64,000 nt of DNA from Vibrio ruber DSM 16370. Its GTDB lineage: Bacteria; Pseudomonadota; Gammaproteobacteria; Enterobacterales; Vibrionaceae. Below the pieces are notes generated by a model. That model saw only the letters and a program-made list of their open reading frames with translations, was not told the DNA's origin and made no database searches. Positions 52,280 through 62,700 of this stretch are shown here, one piece after another (the first letter of the stretch is position 1; each line of letters starts with the position of its first letter). The stretch is from assembly GCF_900163965.1 (NCBI RefSeq), contig NZ_FULE01000046.1, positions 1 to 64,000 on the forward strand, read 5' to 3'. The translations under genes were made by a program, and so were the position numbers.

Positions 52280-55200
52280 ATGAATTCTTCTTTTCAAGAG
52301 AGGATGATGCTATCTATTCGAAAGCATCGATTTGTTCTAGATGAAGCTATTTTTTACAGAAATGAATTGTCATCGAATAATATAATAAAAATATATATTG
52401 TTCTAGATAATGGTCATTCTACACTTGTTTGTCGAGAAAAAATATTATCAGATCTTTATCGTATTGATGGTTTTGAAAATACAATGTGGGATATATATTT
52501 TGTCTCAAACATTCCTGTTGTTGATGGAAGTGTTGATTTTGATAAATTGCTTTCCCAATCTATATTGGGTAATGAAATTTCAGATATAGAAAGTATCAAT
52601 ATACTACCATCTTCTGAAATTGCTGATATACGATTCGTACTAAAAGAGCATGTCAATCCAAGTCGTCGATTACACTTGTCTGATCTTTTTTTACACCAGT
52701 ACTTATCTAATGATTATGATAATATTCAGATAGATTCTGCAGAGTATACTGATACTGATTCGAGTGAGTACTATAAGAATATTGTTCGGGAAAGACCTAA
52801 AGCAATTAGTTGTGGAGGGGATTTGCCGGAATTTAACCACTCAGCTCGTACAATGAGTGAAGCTTTACTCACTACAGCAAAAATGTATCCAAATCGTGCT
52901 ATCACATGTATTGATGAATCTGGTCAGGTAGTAAGATTAACTTATCAAATGTTGTTAGCTGAGGCTCAAAAAGTTTTAGCAGGTCTTTCATCATCTGGGA
53001 TCAAATCCGGTGATATAGTCATTCTTCAGATAAAGAAACTTGATACTTACTTCCCGGTATTATGGGGATGTATTTTAGCTGGTGTTCACCCTATTACTGT
53101 TGCAGTTCCTCCGGTCTATCATCCGGATCAAAATGTTGTAAAGAAGCTATTTAATATTTGGAGCCTGTTAGATAAACCTGTTGTTATAACCACTCCTGAC
53201 TATTATACAGAGGTAGCAGATCTATCATTAATGATGGCAATGGAAGGGCTACGTGTTTTTTCAAGTGACAATCTGATTAAAAATGGCAGTTCTGATGTAT
53301 ATGCTGAAAGAACACCAAGAGATATTGTTTTTTTGCAGCTTAGTTCGGGAAGCACTGGTATGTCTAAGTGTATTCCAGAGACAAGTCGATCAATTATTAG
53401 CCATGCTCAGGGTGAGCAGATCTATAATGGAGTCTGTGATAAAAATATCACGTTGAATTGGTTACCTATGGATCATGTAGTTCCTTTGCTAACCTGCCAT
53501 TTAAAAGATGTATATCTAGGTTGTGAGCAACTGCATGTTGATACCGGATATATTTTATCTAATCCTTTAAGATGGCTTGATTTGATTGATACATATCGAG
53601 TGACACATACTTGGGCTCCCAATTTCGGTTTTCGTTTAGTGAGTGAGAAATTATCCGAAGGAACATCGAAACATTGGGATCTTTCTTCTATTCAGTATTT
53701 TATGAATGCAGGGGAGCAGGCTACGCTCTCTGTTATTAAAGCATTTATTGACGCTGTTACACCATTTGGAGTTAAACCCCACTCGATGCAACCAGCTTTT
53801 GGTATGGCAGAATCATCAACTTGTATTACCTATCAAAATAATTTTGATGTTGATACAGGAATATATCAGGTTCAACCGGATAAGCTGTTCCCACATATAC
53901 TGCATGCATACTCAGGATCTGGAGAAGAACATTTTTCCTTTGTTTCTTTAGGGAAGCCAGTTCCTGGAGTTGAGATACGTATTGCAGATGAAAATAATGA
54001 GACGCTTCCAGAAGGGGTTATCGGAAATTTACATATTCGAGGGGCAGTCGTAACTAGCGGTTATATTCGAAATGATGTGGCTAATACAGAAGCACTTGTC
54101 GGTGATGGTTGGTTTAATTCCGGAGACTTGGGTTTTATTAAAGATAAAAACTTAGTATTAACTGGCCGTAAGAAAGAACAAGTAATCGTTAATGGTGCAA
54201 ATTATTATTGCTATGATATTGAAGATATTGTGTCTTCTGTTTCTGGTGTCTTATCTGGTTATGTTGCATCTTTTGGAGCAAGAAATTCCCAGACAGAAAC
54301 ACATTCGTTAATTATTTGTTTTGTCCTATCTGATGAATCTGTTTTGGACGATTTTTCTATACTATGCCCTATTATTGATGAAATTCGTAGCTGTTTGGCT
54401 CGTCAGATTGGATTAAGCCCAGAATTTATTATCCCAATGGCTAAAGATCATTTTCCTAGAACAACTAGTGGTAAAATTCAACGGACGATGATTTGTAATC
54501 AATTCATCCAAGGGAAATTTGATCTCTTGCTTAAAGAAATTGATTTATATAGCAATAATGCCAATACTATTCCAGATTATTTTTTCAGTCAGACATGGAG
54601 TACTCGAAATGATTGCTCGGTGATATCAGATAGCGATACTCAGCCAGTCGTTATTTTTACTGACACTTATGGTTTAGGTGATGAACTATCTTATCAGCTA
54701 AGAAAATCAGGTATTGTATCAATAATCGTTGAGCCCGGGGATCAATATAATATGGTCTCTGAGGTGCATTATACATTAGATCCTCAGGCTCCCTGTCAGA
54801 TAGAATCTTTATTTCAGACACTCAGGCAAAAGAATCAATTTCCATCTTCTGTTATTTGTCTGTGGAATTATAGGCTGAATAATGTTGTTGATGAGCATTT
54901 GAATTTTTCAGGTAATCTTCAGACTATTTTTCATCTTTTATCTTTGGCCAATACACTGGGCAAAGTGACAAGAGAAGATGAGCAGATCCATCTTATGGTT
55001 GTTGGCAGTCAGATGTATTCTGTCCTTCCAGATGATACTGTTGACTGGCGGTTAGGGGCGTTACCGGGATATCTTAGAACACTATCTCATGAAAATCCAT
55101 GTATATCATGTCGTTATGTTGACCTTGAACCTCGTTCATCATTGGAACGGATTGATTCTACCGTCTTAGCTCAAGAATTAAGAATAATTTCATCAGCGAC

Positions 55201-58200
55201 TGAAGTAGCTTATAGACATGGAAAGCGATGGGTTCCACTGTTGTCAAAAGTTCTTTTCCCACAACAAGAAACCGAACTATTTTCCTCTCCTTTCCAGCAG
55301 CATGGATGTTATGTGCTTACCGGAGGTTTGGGAGGAATCGGTTTCTTGGTTGCCAGACATTTGTTGCAACATTACCAAGCTCGCTTGCTTTTGATTGGTC
55401 GTGACTTATCGTCAGATAAGTCAGAGAAATTGAAAATGCTACAAAGTTTGCAGGGTGATGTACTGTACGAAAGTGCAGATGTTTGTAATCTTGAAGCAAT
55501 CAGAGCGGCAGTAGAAAAAACAGAGTCTAGATGGGGACAATCATTGAATGGTGCTATTCATCTTGCTGGTCATTATTCAGAAAGAAAAATTGCCAATGAA
55601 AAGATTGAATCTGCGCTATTGGACATGGCTCCAAAAGTTCAGGGGGCTTGGGTTTTACACCAAATATTAAGTGCTCGGGAAAATACATTCTGCTTGTATA
55701 TGTCTTCAGTTATTGGTCTGTTTGGAGGTATAGACGTTGGAACATATGCAGCGGGTAACGCTTTTCTGGGAAGCTTCACTCATTACCAAAATAGTTGTAC
55801 ATCTGTGAGGGCCTACTGCTTTGACTGGAGCATGTGGAACAATGTTGGTATGAATACTGGCTATAAGTTTAAGGATTTATTTCTTGCGAAAGGTTATTTC
55901 TTGATCCCCCCACGTCAGGCTTTATTTGCTATGGAAGCAGCATTGCAAACTGGTCCGGGGCGGATTGTCATTGGCCTTGATAAAGAGAATAGAAATATTT
56001 CTGCTCGTCTGGATCAGTATCCGGTTTCTTCTGAGAGTTGGTATGGGTATTATGTTTTACGTGATCAGGGCGTTCCATTGCCTGACAAACTGATAAAACA
56101 ATATAAAACCGACTATGGTATTGCTGGCTTTATTGAATTAGATGAATTTCCACTGACTGACTCGAAGGAAATTGATTATCGTGCATTAGCACTCTACCGG
56201 GCAGAACAAAAAGAATATGTTAAACCTGCGAATGACCTTGAATTCAAAATTGCAGAGATTTGGCAAAGAATATTACAAATAGAAGATGTTAGTGTATGTA
56301 GTACATTTTTTGAGTTAGGTGGAAACTCACTTTTAGCAATGAAGCTCATTGAGCGGTTGAGTGCTTTTACCGGACATCCCTTGATGTTGAATCAATTATT
56401 TGATTATCCGACAATCAGAGAATTTTCAGAGTGGATTGCGACGCTTGAAATTCAGGAAAACCTTTATGAGAACATGTTACTTTCAGGCGCTGAACAAGAT
56501 CGCTACAAGGCATTTCCATTAACAGATATGCAGCAAGCATATTTTGTCGGACGGCAAAATGTATTTTCTCTGGGAGGAGTGTCATTACACTGGTATGTTG
56601 AAATTGAATGCAGCTCATTAGATGTTTCCCGCTTTAATCAAGCATGTAATTCGGTTATCCGTCGTCATGAAGCACTACGAACAGTGATTGTTGAAGATGA
56701 TCAGCAGTGTGTTCTTGAACATGTACCGACATGGGAAATACCGATAGTGGATTATTCACATCTACAAGATGTTCAAGTTGATAAATGCTTATCTGAAATT
56801 AGGGAAGAAATGTCTCATCAGATTATTGATCTAAAAAAATGGCCAATGTTTGATGTTAGACTCTCGGTACTTTCTCCGGAAAAACAAAGACTACATATTA
56901 GTATCGATGGACAATTTTTAGACACGAGAAGCTTTCAGATTATCTTGCATGATTTACTGGTTCAATATCAGCAACCAGCGGATAACGATGTATTGGAGCC
57001 GTTTGCGTTTTCATTTCGTGATTATGTCCAATGGCAAGAAAACCGACGTCAGGTTCAGGGACAACAACAGTCATTGAACTATTGGCGAGAAAAGATAAAG
57101 ACGTTAGCGCCGGCCCCTGATTTACCATTGGCAAAACAGCCGAATCAATTGACACAACATCAGACCCGAATTCTTCACCGGAATCTTGCGGTTGATCTGT
57201 TGAATAGTATTGAGTCTCAATCACAGGAATATGGTTTAACCTCCGCAGCTGTCTGGTTGACTGCTTATACGACAATATTGGAACGATGGAGTCATTCTCC
57301 TCGCTTTACCATCAATGTGCCCGTTTTGAATCGCCCATCTGTACATGATCAGATACATGATGTTGCCGGGTTGTTTTCGACATTTGTTCCTGTGGAAGTT
57401 GATTACTCAACTGAAATGACTTTTGTTGAAAAGGTAAAAGATATTCAGTACCGACTTGCTGAAGCGATGGCACATACTGATGTTTCCGGTGTTGAGATAT
57501 TAAGGGAAATTTTTCAGCAACAGTCTCATATCTCAGATAATCTGATGCCGGTTGTTTTTACATGTTTCCCCACGGGGCTGAGCTCATGGGATAAGACGCT
57601 TAGCAAACGTATGAAATCCGTATTAGGGGAGCCGGTCTATGTTGCCAATCAAACGCCTCAGGTCTGGCTGGATTATTTAGTGACCCAAGAAGAAGACTGC
57701 GTTCATGTTAGCTGGGTTGTTACGGACGGTCTTTTCCCTGAAGGTATGATTGAGGATATGTTTGATGCTCATTATCAACTTTTGTGTCAGTTGGGCACGA
57801 TGAGTGAAGCATGGCATTGGTTGCCTCAGTCAAGCTGTCGTTTACCCGAAAAACAAATGGCTGTCCGTCAGCAGAGTAACAACACCGCAACGTCATTTCC
57901 TACTCATATGCTGCATGAGTTGTTTGATGCTCAGGCGGAAAGTCAGCCGGAAAGTATCGCTCTGATAGGTGGTGGAAAACGATTCAGTTATCAGGAGGTA
58001 TTTCATCTTAGTAACCATATCGGTCATCTATTGAGATTGCATGGTATCCAGCCAAACCAGCTGGTTGCAGTCGTTATGAAAAAAGGCTGGGAGCAGATAG
58101 TTGCAATTCTGGGGATCTTAAAGTCAGGTGGTGCATATTTGCCCATAGATGCTTCATTACCAGAGGAAAGGCAACATTACTTGCTGGAAAATGCAGATGT

Positions 58201-59785
58201 AAGTATCGTGCTCACACAGGAAGAATTTGAATATTCATTACGGTGGCCTGAATCTGTTCGAGTTGTTCGTATTAACGATGATATGAAATCTGACGCTTCA
58301 GGAAGTGATAAATTGCCTGTTGTACAGTCATGGAATGATCTGGCATATGTCATCTTTACATCGGGATCTACAGGTCAGCCTAAAGGAGTCATGATCGATC
58401 ATCTCGGGGTTACGAATACGGTGTTAGATATTAATCAGCGCTATCGTGTAACAAACAATGATCGTACGCTTGCAATCTCCTCGCTTAGTTTTGATTTATC
58501 TGTCTATGATGTCTTTGGTGTACTGGCTGCTGGTGGCACAGTTATCGTACCTGATGCGGATAAACTACGTGATCCGGAACATTGGTTTGATCTAATCGAA
58601 CGGGAGCGGGTCAGTGTATGGAATACGGTTCCGGCATTGATGCAAATGCTTGTTGATTATGCTGAAGAATGTCATGGATGTCTTCCTGAATCACTTCGTA
58701 TTGTTCTGATGAGTGGGGATTGGATTCCTGTAAGTTTGCCGGAACGCATCTGGACGTTGGGGCGGAAAATTGAGGTTAATAGTCTGGGTGGGGCGACAGA
58801 AGCCTCAATCTGGTCAATACACTATCCTATACGGAATGTGGATCCTCAGTGGAAAAGTATTCCATATGGACAGCCCTTGCTTAATCAGACCTATCATGTC
58901 TTGGATCATCAGCTGGCTGAAAAGCCGGATTTTGTAACCGGGGACTTGTATATCGGTGGTATTGGTCTTGCCCGGGGATACTGGAAAAATCAGGAAAAGA
59001 GTCGGGAAAGTTTTATTCTTCACCCAGACACGAAAGAACGCCTGTATCGGACCGGTGACCGAGGTTGTTATTTGCCTGACGGAAATATTCTTTTTCAGGG
59101 ACGAGAAGATTATCAGGTCAAAATTCAGGGATACCGAATCGAGCTGGGAGAAATCGAGAGTGTTCTAAAAGAATGTGAATCTGCTCAGGATGCTGTGGTT
59201 ATTGTGATTGAACCTCGGAAGGGGAGTCGCCAACTCGCTGCGATTGTCCAGAAAGAAGGGGAAAAAGAGCTCACAAGTCAGATAATATCTGAAGTATTAG
59301 AGAAAAAATTACCGGAATATATGGTGCCTTCAGCCATTGTTGTGGTTTCGAAAATGCCGTTGACATCTAACGGTAAAGTTGACCGGAATGCTTTGGAAAA
59401 ATTGGCCTGTGAAGCTTATGAACAAAGACAGAACTCACAATCTTCAGTGCCTGTGTCAGATTTAGAAGCAACCTTGGCGAGTGGACTGCAAGATATTTTA
59501 TCGGTTCCTTCTGTTGATTTAGAAAGTAGCTTTTTCTCGCTTGGTGCGACTTCTGTGGATGTTGTAGCATTTTACCGCAAACTGAAACAGTCGCTGTCAT
59601 GTGAACTGTCTACTTCAGATCTCTTTAAATACACATCTATCCGTAAACTTGCTGACTTTATTGTATCGAAAGATTCTAAGAATCTTGATTTATCAGTTGC
59701 GAAATCTCGTGCCAGTAAAGCTCGACAGTCATCCACCAATGCCCGTTCCCGCAGAAAAAGTCGGTTGGAGAATTACGAACTATGA
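52280..59785 (+). CDS. Hybrid megasynthase: A-KR-PCP-Cy-A(Cys-like)-PCP
   Basis: A 2501-residue protein. An unusual N-terminal extension (1-185) resembles a decayed adenylation C-terminal subdomain (VVDGSVDFDKLL). An acyl/keto-acid-type adenylation domain follows (about 190-760; LSSGSTGMSKCIPE, NWLPMDHVVPLLTCHL, LTGRKKEQVIVNG), then a pseudo-KR and KR (about 775-1240; VLTGGLGGIGF, Ser-Tyr-Asn triad with GTYAAGNAF), PCP1 (Ser1350 in LGGNSLLAM), a heterocyclisation domain (about 1405-1870; PLTDMQQAYFVGRQ and the DxxxxDxxS motif DGQFLDTRS), an A domain (about 1885-2390) whose pocket motifs (SFDLSVYDVFG, WNTVPALMQ, GGATEASIW) fit the cysteine code, PCP2 (LGATSVDVV) and a basic 25-residue tail that may dock the PKS. 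The product should be a thiazoline with an alpha-hydroxy acyl starter (inference). Confidence 0.88.
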   Translation: MNSSFQERMMLSIRKHRFVLDEAIFYRNELSSNNIIKIYIVLDNGHSTLVCREKILSDLYRIDGFENTMWDIYFVSNIPVVDGSVDFDKLLSQSILGNEISDIESINILPSSEIADIRFVLKEHVNPSRRLHLSDLFLHQYLSNDYDNIQIDSAEYTDTDSSEYYKNIVRERPKAISCGGDLPEFNHSARTMSEALLTTAKMYPNRAITCIDESGQVVRLTYQMLLAEAQKVLAGLSSSGIKSGDIVILQIKKLDTYFPVLWGCILAGVHPITVAVPPVYHPDQNVVKKLFNIWSLLDKPVVITTPDYYTEVADLSLMMAMEGLRVFSSDNLIKNGSSDVYAERTPRDIVFLQLSSGSTGMSKCIPETSRSIISHAQGEQIYNGVCDKNITLNWLPMDHVVPLLTCHLKDVYLGCEQLHVDTGYILSNPLRWLDLIDTYRVTHTWAPNFGFRLVSEKLSEGTSKHWDLSSIQYFMNAGEQATLSVIKAFIDAVTPFGVKPHSMQPAFGMAESSTCITYQNNFDVDTGIYQVQPDKLFPHILHAYSGSGEEHFSFVSLGKPVPGVEIRIADENNETLPEGVIGNLHIRGAVVTSGYIRNDVANTEALVGDGWFNSGDLGFIKDKNLVLTGRKKEQVIVNGANYYCYDIEDIVSSVSGVLSGYVASFGARNSQTETHSLIICFVLSDESVLDDFSILCPIIDEIRSCLARQIGLSPEFIIPMAKDHFPRTTSGKIQRTMICNQFIQGKFDLLLKEIDLYSNNANTIPDYFFSQTWSTRNDCSVISDSDTQPVVIFTDTYGLGDELSYQLRKSGIVSIIVEPGDQYNMVSEVHYTLDPQAPCQIESLFQTLRQKNQFPSSVICLWNYRLNNVVDEHLNFSGNLQTIFHLLSLANTLGKVTREDEQIHLMVVGSQMYSVLPDDTVDWRLGALPGYLRTLSHENPCISCRYVDLEPRSSLERIDSTVLAQELRIISSATEVAYRHGKRWVPLLSKVLFPQQETELFSSPFQQHGCYVLTGGLGGIGFLVARHLLQHYQARLLLIGRDLSSDKSEKLKMLQSLQGDVLYESADVCNLEAIRAAVEKTESRWGQSLNGAIHLAGHYSERKIANEKIESALLDMAPKVQGAWVLHQILSARENTFCLYMSSVIGLFGGIDVGTYAAGNAFLGSFTHYQNSCTSVRAYCFDWSMWNNVGMNTGYKFKDLFLAKGYFLIPPRQALFAMEAALQTGPGRIVIGLDKENRNISARLDQYPVSSESWYGYYVLRDQGVPLPDKLIKQYKTDYGIAGFIELDEFPLTDSKEIDYRALALYRAEQKEYVKPANDLEFKIAEIWQRILQIEDVSVCSTFFELGGNSLLAMKLIERLSAFTGHPLMLNQLFDYPTIREFSEWIATLEIQENLYENMLLSGAEQDRYKAFPLTDMQQAYFVGRQNVFSLGGVSLHWYVEIECSSLDVSRFNQACNSVIRRHEALRTVIVEDDQQCVLEHVPTWEIPIVDYSHLQDVQVDKCLSEIREEMSHQIIDLKKWPMFDVRLSVLSPEKQRLHISIDGQFLDTRSFQIILHDLLVQYQQPADNDVLEPFAFSFRDYVQWQENRRQVQGQQQSLNYWREKIKTLAPAPDLPLAKQPNQLTQHQTRILHRNLAVDLLNSIESQSQEYGLTSAAVWLTAYTTILERWSHSPRFTINVPVLNRPSVHDQIHDVAGLFSTFVPVEVDYSTEMTFVEKVKDIQYRLAEAMAHTDVSGVEILREIFQQQSHISDNLMPVVFTCFPTGLSSWDKTLSKRMKSVLGEPVYVANQTPQVWLDYLVTQEEDCVHVSWVVTDGLFPEGMIEDMFDAHYQLLCQLGTMSEAWHWLPQSSCRLPEKQMAVRQQSNNTATSFPTHMLHELFDAQAESQPESIALIGGGKRFSYQEVFHLSNHIGHLLRLHGIQPNQLVAVVMKKGWEQIVAILGILKSGGAYLPIDASLPEERQHYLLENADVSIVLTQEEFEYSLRWPESVRVVRINDDMKSDASGSDKLPVVQSWNDLAYVIFTSGSTGQPKGVMIDHLGVTNTVLDINQRYRVTNNDRTLAISSLSFDLSVYDVFGVLAAGGTVIVPDADKLRDPEHWFDLIERERVSVWNTVPALMQMLVDYAEECHGCLPESLRIVLMSGDWIPVSLPERIWTLGRKIEVNSLGGATEASIWSIHYPIRNVDPQWKSIPYGQPLLNQTYHVLDHQLAEKPDFVTGDLYIGGIGLARGYWKNQEKSRESFILHPDTKERLYRTGDRGCYLPDGNILFQGREDYQVKIQGYRIELGEIESVLKECESAQDAVVIVIEPRKGSRQLAAIVQKEGEKELTSQIISEVLEKKLPEYMVPSAIVVVSKMPLTSNGKVDRNALEKLACEAYEQRQNSQSSVPVSDLEATLASGLQDILSVPSVDLESSFFSLGATSVDVVAFYRKLKQSLSCELSTSDLFKYTSIRKLADFIVSKDSKNLDLSVAKSRASKARQSSTNARSRRKSRLENYEL

Positions 59786-62700
59786 AAGAATTAACACCGG
59801 AAGAGTTACATAGTATTGCTGTTATTGGAATTGGTTGTCGTTTCCCCGGTGCAGATAGTCCTCAGCAGTTTTGGGATAACATGGCTGCCGGTTTGAGTGG
59901 AATGGGAGAGTTATCTGAGGACTATTTACAAAATAAAGGTGTTACAAAAGCCGAAAGATTTGATGAAAACTATGTAAGAACATCAGGGGTTCTTAATGGT
60001 GTCGAGTTTTTTGATGCTCAGTTTTTCAAAATGCCGCCTTCTGATGTTCGGGTAACTGATCCGCAGCAAAGACTATTATTGGAGTGTGCATATGAGGCAA
60101 TGGAAGATGCCGGTTATGCCTCTGAACCGGAGGGTTGCCCGGTAGCTGTTTATGCCAGTGTTGGACTGAATACATATTTCATCAATAATCTACACAGTGA
60201 TTTTGTCCGATCGGATTCGATCGAATATTTAAAATTACTGGTCGGGAATGATAAAGATTATGCAGCCACGATGATTTCTCACCAGCTTAATCTGACGGGA
60301 CCGAGTGTTAGTCTCAATACGGCTTGTTCTAGTTCTCTTGTTGCGATACATATGGCATGTCGGGCACTATTATCCTATGAGTGTGATATGGCTCTGGCTG
60401 GTGGGGCGAAGATTATTGTTCCCCATGGTGTTGGTTATCGATATGTAGAAGGCGGCATATTTTCTCCAGACGGACAGATTCGGGCATTTGATGCTGATGC
60501 CCAGGGACCTGCTCCTGGAAATGGGGTTGGGGTCGTTTTGCTGAAACGACTGGAAGATGCACTTGCTGATAAAGATCCTATCTATGCAGTTATTCGTGGT
60601 TCTGCCGTCAATAATGACGGTGGAGACAAAATGTCTTTTACGGCACCGAGTCAGGCTGGGCAATCAGCAGTAATTGCTGAAGCATTAGCTATTGCTAATG
60701 TATCGGCGGAGACAATAGGTTATGTCGAAGCGCATGGCACGGGTACCGCTTTGGGTGATCCCATTGAGATTTCAGCACTAAGTGATGTTTATACTCAGGA
60801 TTCTACGAAAAAAAACTATTGTGCTATTAGTTCGGTGAAAACTAATCTGGGGCATTTAGATGTTGCTGCCGGTGTGGCAGGTTTCATTAAAGCGGTAGGC
60901 TCACTTTATCGTCAGCAATTATTTCCCAGCCTGAATTTTGAGCGGCCAAATCCTCAAATTGACTTTGATAATTCTCCTTTTTATGTCAACACCCGGTGTC
61001 AGCCGTGGATTAGCAATAATGTCAGACGTGCAGCTGTGAGTGCTTTCGGCTTCGGTGGAACGAACGCTCATTTAATTCTGGAGCAGGCTAAGCTTCCTCT
61101 GAGAAATGAAATGCACGTAGAGACTAAAGAGGACATCTATCCTCTGTGTTTGTCTGCAAAAACTCCCGATGCATTGCGTGATCTTGTTCGGTCTTATCAC
61201 AATTTTTTGCAGAACTCTCCGGAAGTTTGTTTGGCTGATCTTTGTTATACGGCTTCTGTAGGCAGAAATCACTATCAATGTCGGGCTGGTTTTACTGCCA
61301 GAAATCATCGTGAACTGGAAATCGGATTGTGTGACTTTCTGAAGAAAAAAAGTCAGCCGATATGGGCACCCTCTGGAGTGATGGCTTGGTCTTTTACCGG
61401 ACAGGGGGCACAGTACCCGGGGATGGGGGAACAACTTTACCGGCAATATTCCGTTTTCAGAAAAGCCATTGATCAATGCGCTTCTCTACTGGAAGTATAC
61501 TGGAGTGTCCCACTTACCTCTGTTTTGTGGGGAGAACAGAGTACGCTTCTTTCCCAGACTCAGTATACTCAGCCTGCTATATTTGCCTTTGAATATGCGT
61601 TGGCACAACTTTGGCGAACATGGACCGGTTTACCTGCCTGTGTCCTTGGACACAGTATCGGAGAATATGCTGCGGCCTGTATTGCCGGCATTTTCTCGCT
61701 TGATGATGCAATTAAGATGCTTGTTGCCCGAGGGCAACTGATGGAAGAACTGACCCTATCTGGCAAAATGCTGGCGGTTTTTACATCGGAGGTATTAGTA
61801 CAGAAACTATTGGCTCAGTTTGAGCATACATTGTCCATCGCCGCAATCAATGGTCCGGAACATGTTACGATTTCAGGTACAGCTGAATGTATTGACGATT
61901 TTATAAATATTTTGCATGAACATGCCGTTGACTACCGTCCTTTAGACGTTTCCAGAGCTTTCCACTCCACCCTAATGCAGCCGATGTTGAGCGAATTTGA
62001 GCGAGTCATCAGTACGGTGACATTTCACTCCCCCCAATTAAAGATGATATCTACTGTTACCGGGCAAAGTGAGAGAGAGCTCTTTTGCGATAAACAGTAT
62101 TGGGTTAATCAGATCGAACAATGTGTACAGTTTGAAATGGCGGTACATACACTCCATCGAGAAGGAACACAGCTTTGTCTTGAAATCGGGCCTGTGGATA
62201 TTTTAAATAAACTTGCACAGCGATGTGTTCCTGATGGTGTTCATTGGCTGACTTCAATTGCATTTCGATATCAGGAACATCATCTGCTTGAAGTACTGAC
62301 TCGTCTGTATACATTGGGAATAAATATCCACTGGTGTTCTGTATATGCTGAAAACCAATTGCAACGTGTTCATTTGCCGACTTATCCTTTCCAGAGACAA
62401 AGGTATTGGGTTGAAGCTGACATCAAAGCAAAATCCGTTCTTCCGGAACCGATAGATTCATCTTCGCATTCTTCACCTTTACATCCACTGTTGGGGCGTC
62501 CATTCTCTTCTCCGTTGCTTGAGAAAGACACTTTCTTGTTTGAATCTCAGGTTTCAGCGGATATGCCGGATTTTCTATCCGATCATGTCCTTCATGGTCA
62601 GGTCTTTATGCCGGCCAGTGCAATGATAGAGATGATCTTAGAGGCATCGGTTCAGGTGACTGGCAGCACATCTTTGAGTCTTCTTCAGCTAAGTATTTAT

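Noticed and set aside
52800..54560. Calling the first domain of the megasynthase a fatty-acyl-AMP ligase that starts a lipopeptide
   Set aside because: The motifs (NWLPMDHVVPL; LRWLDLIDTYRVTHTWAPNFGF) look more like A domains of hydroxy/keto-acid loading modules, and a KR follows directly; a long-chain acyl starter is not supported, though not excluded.
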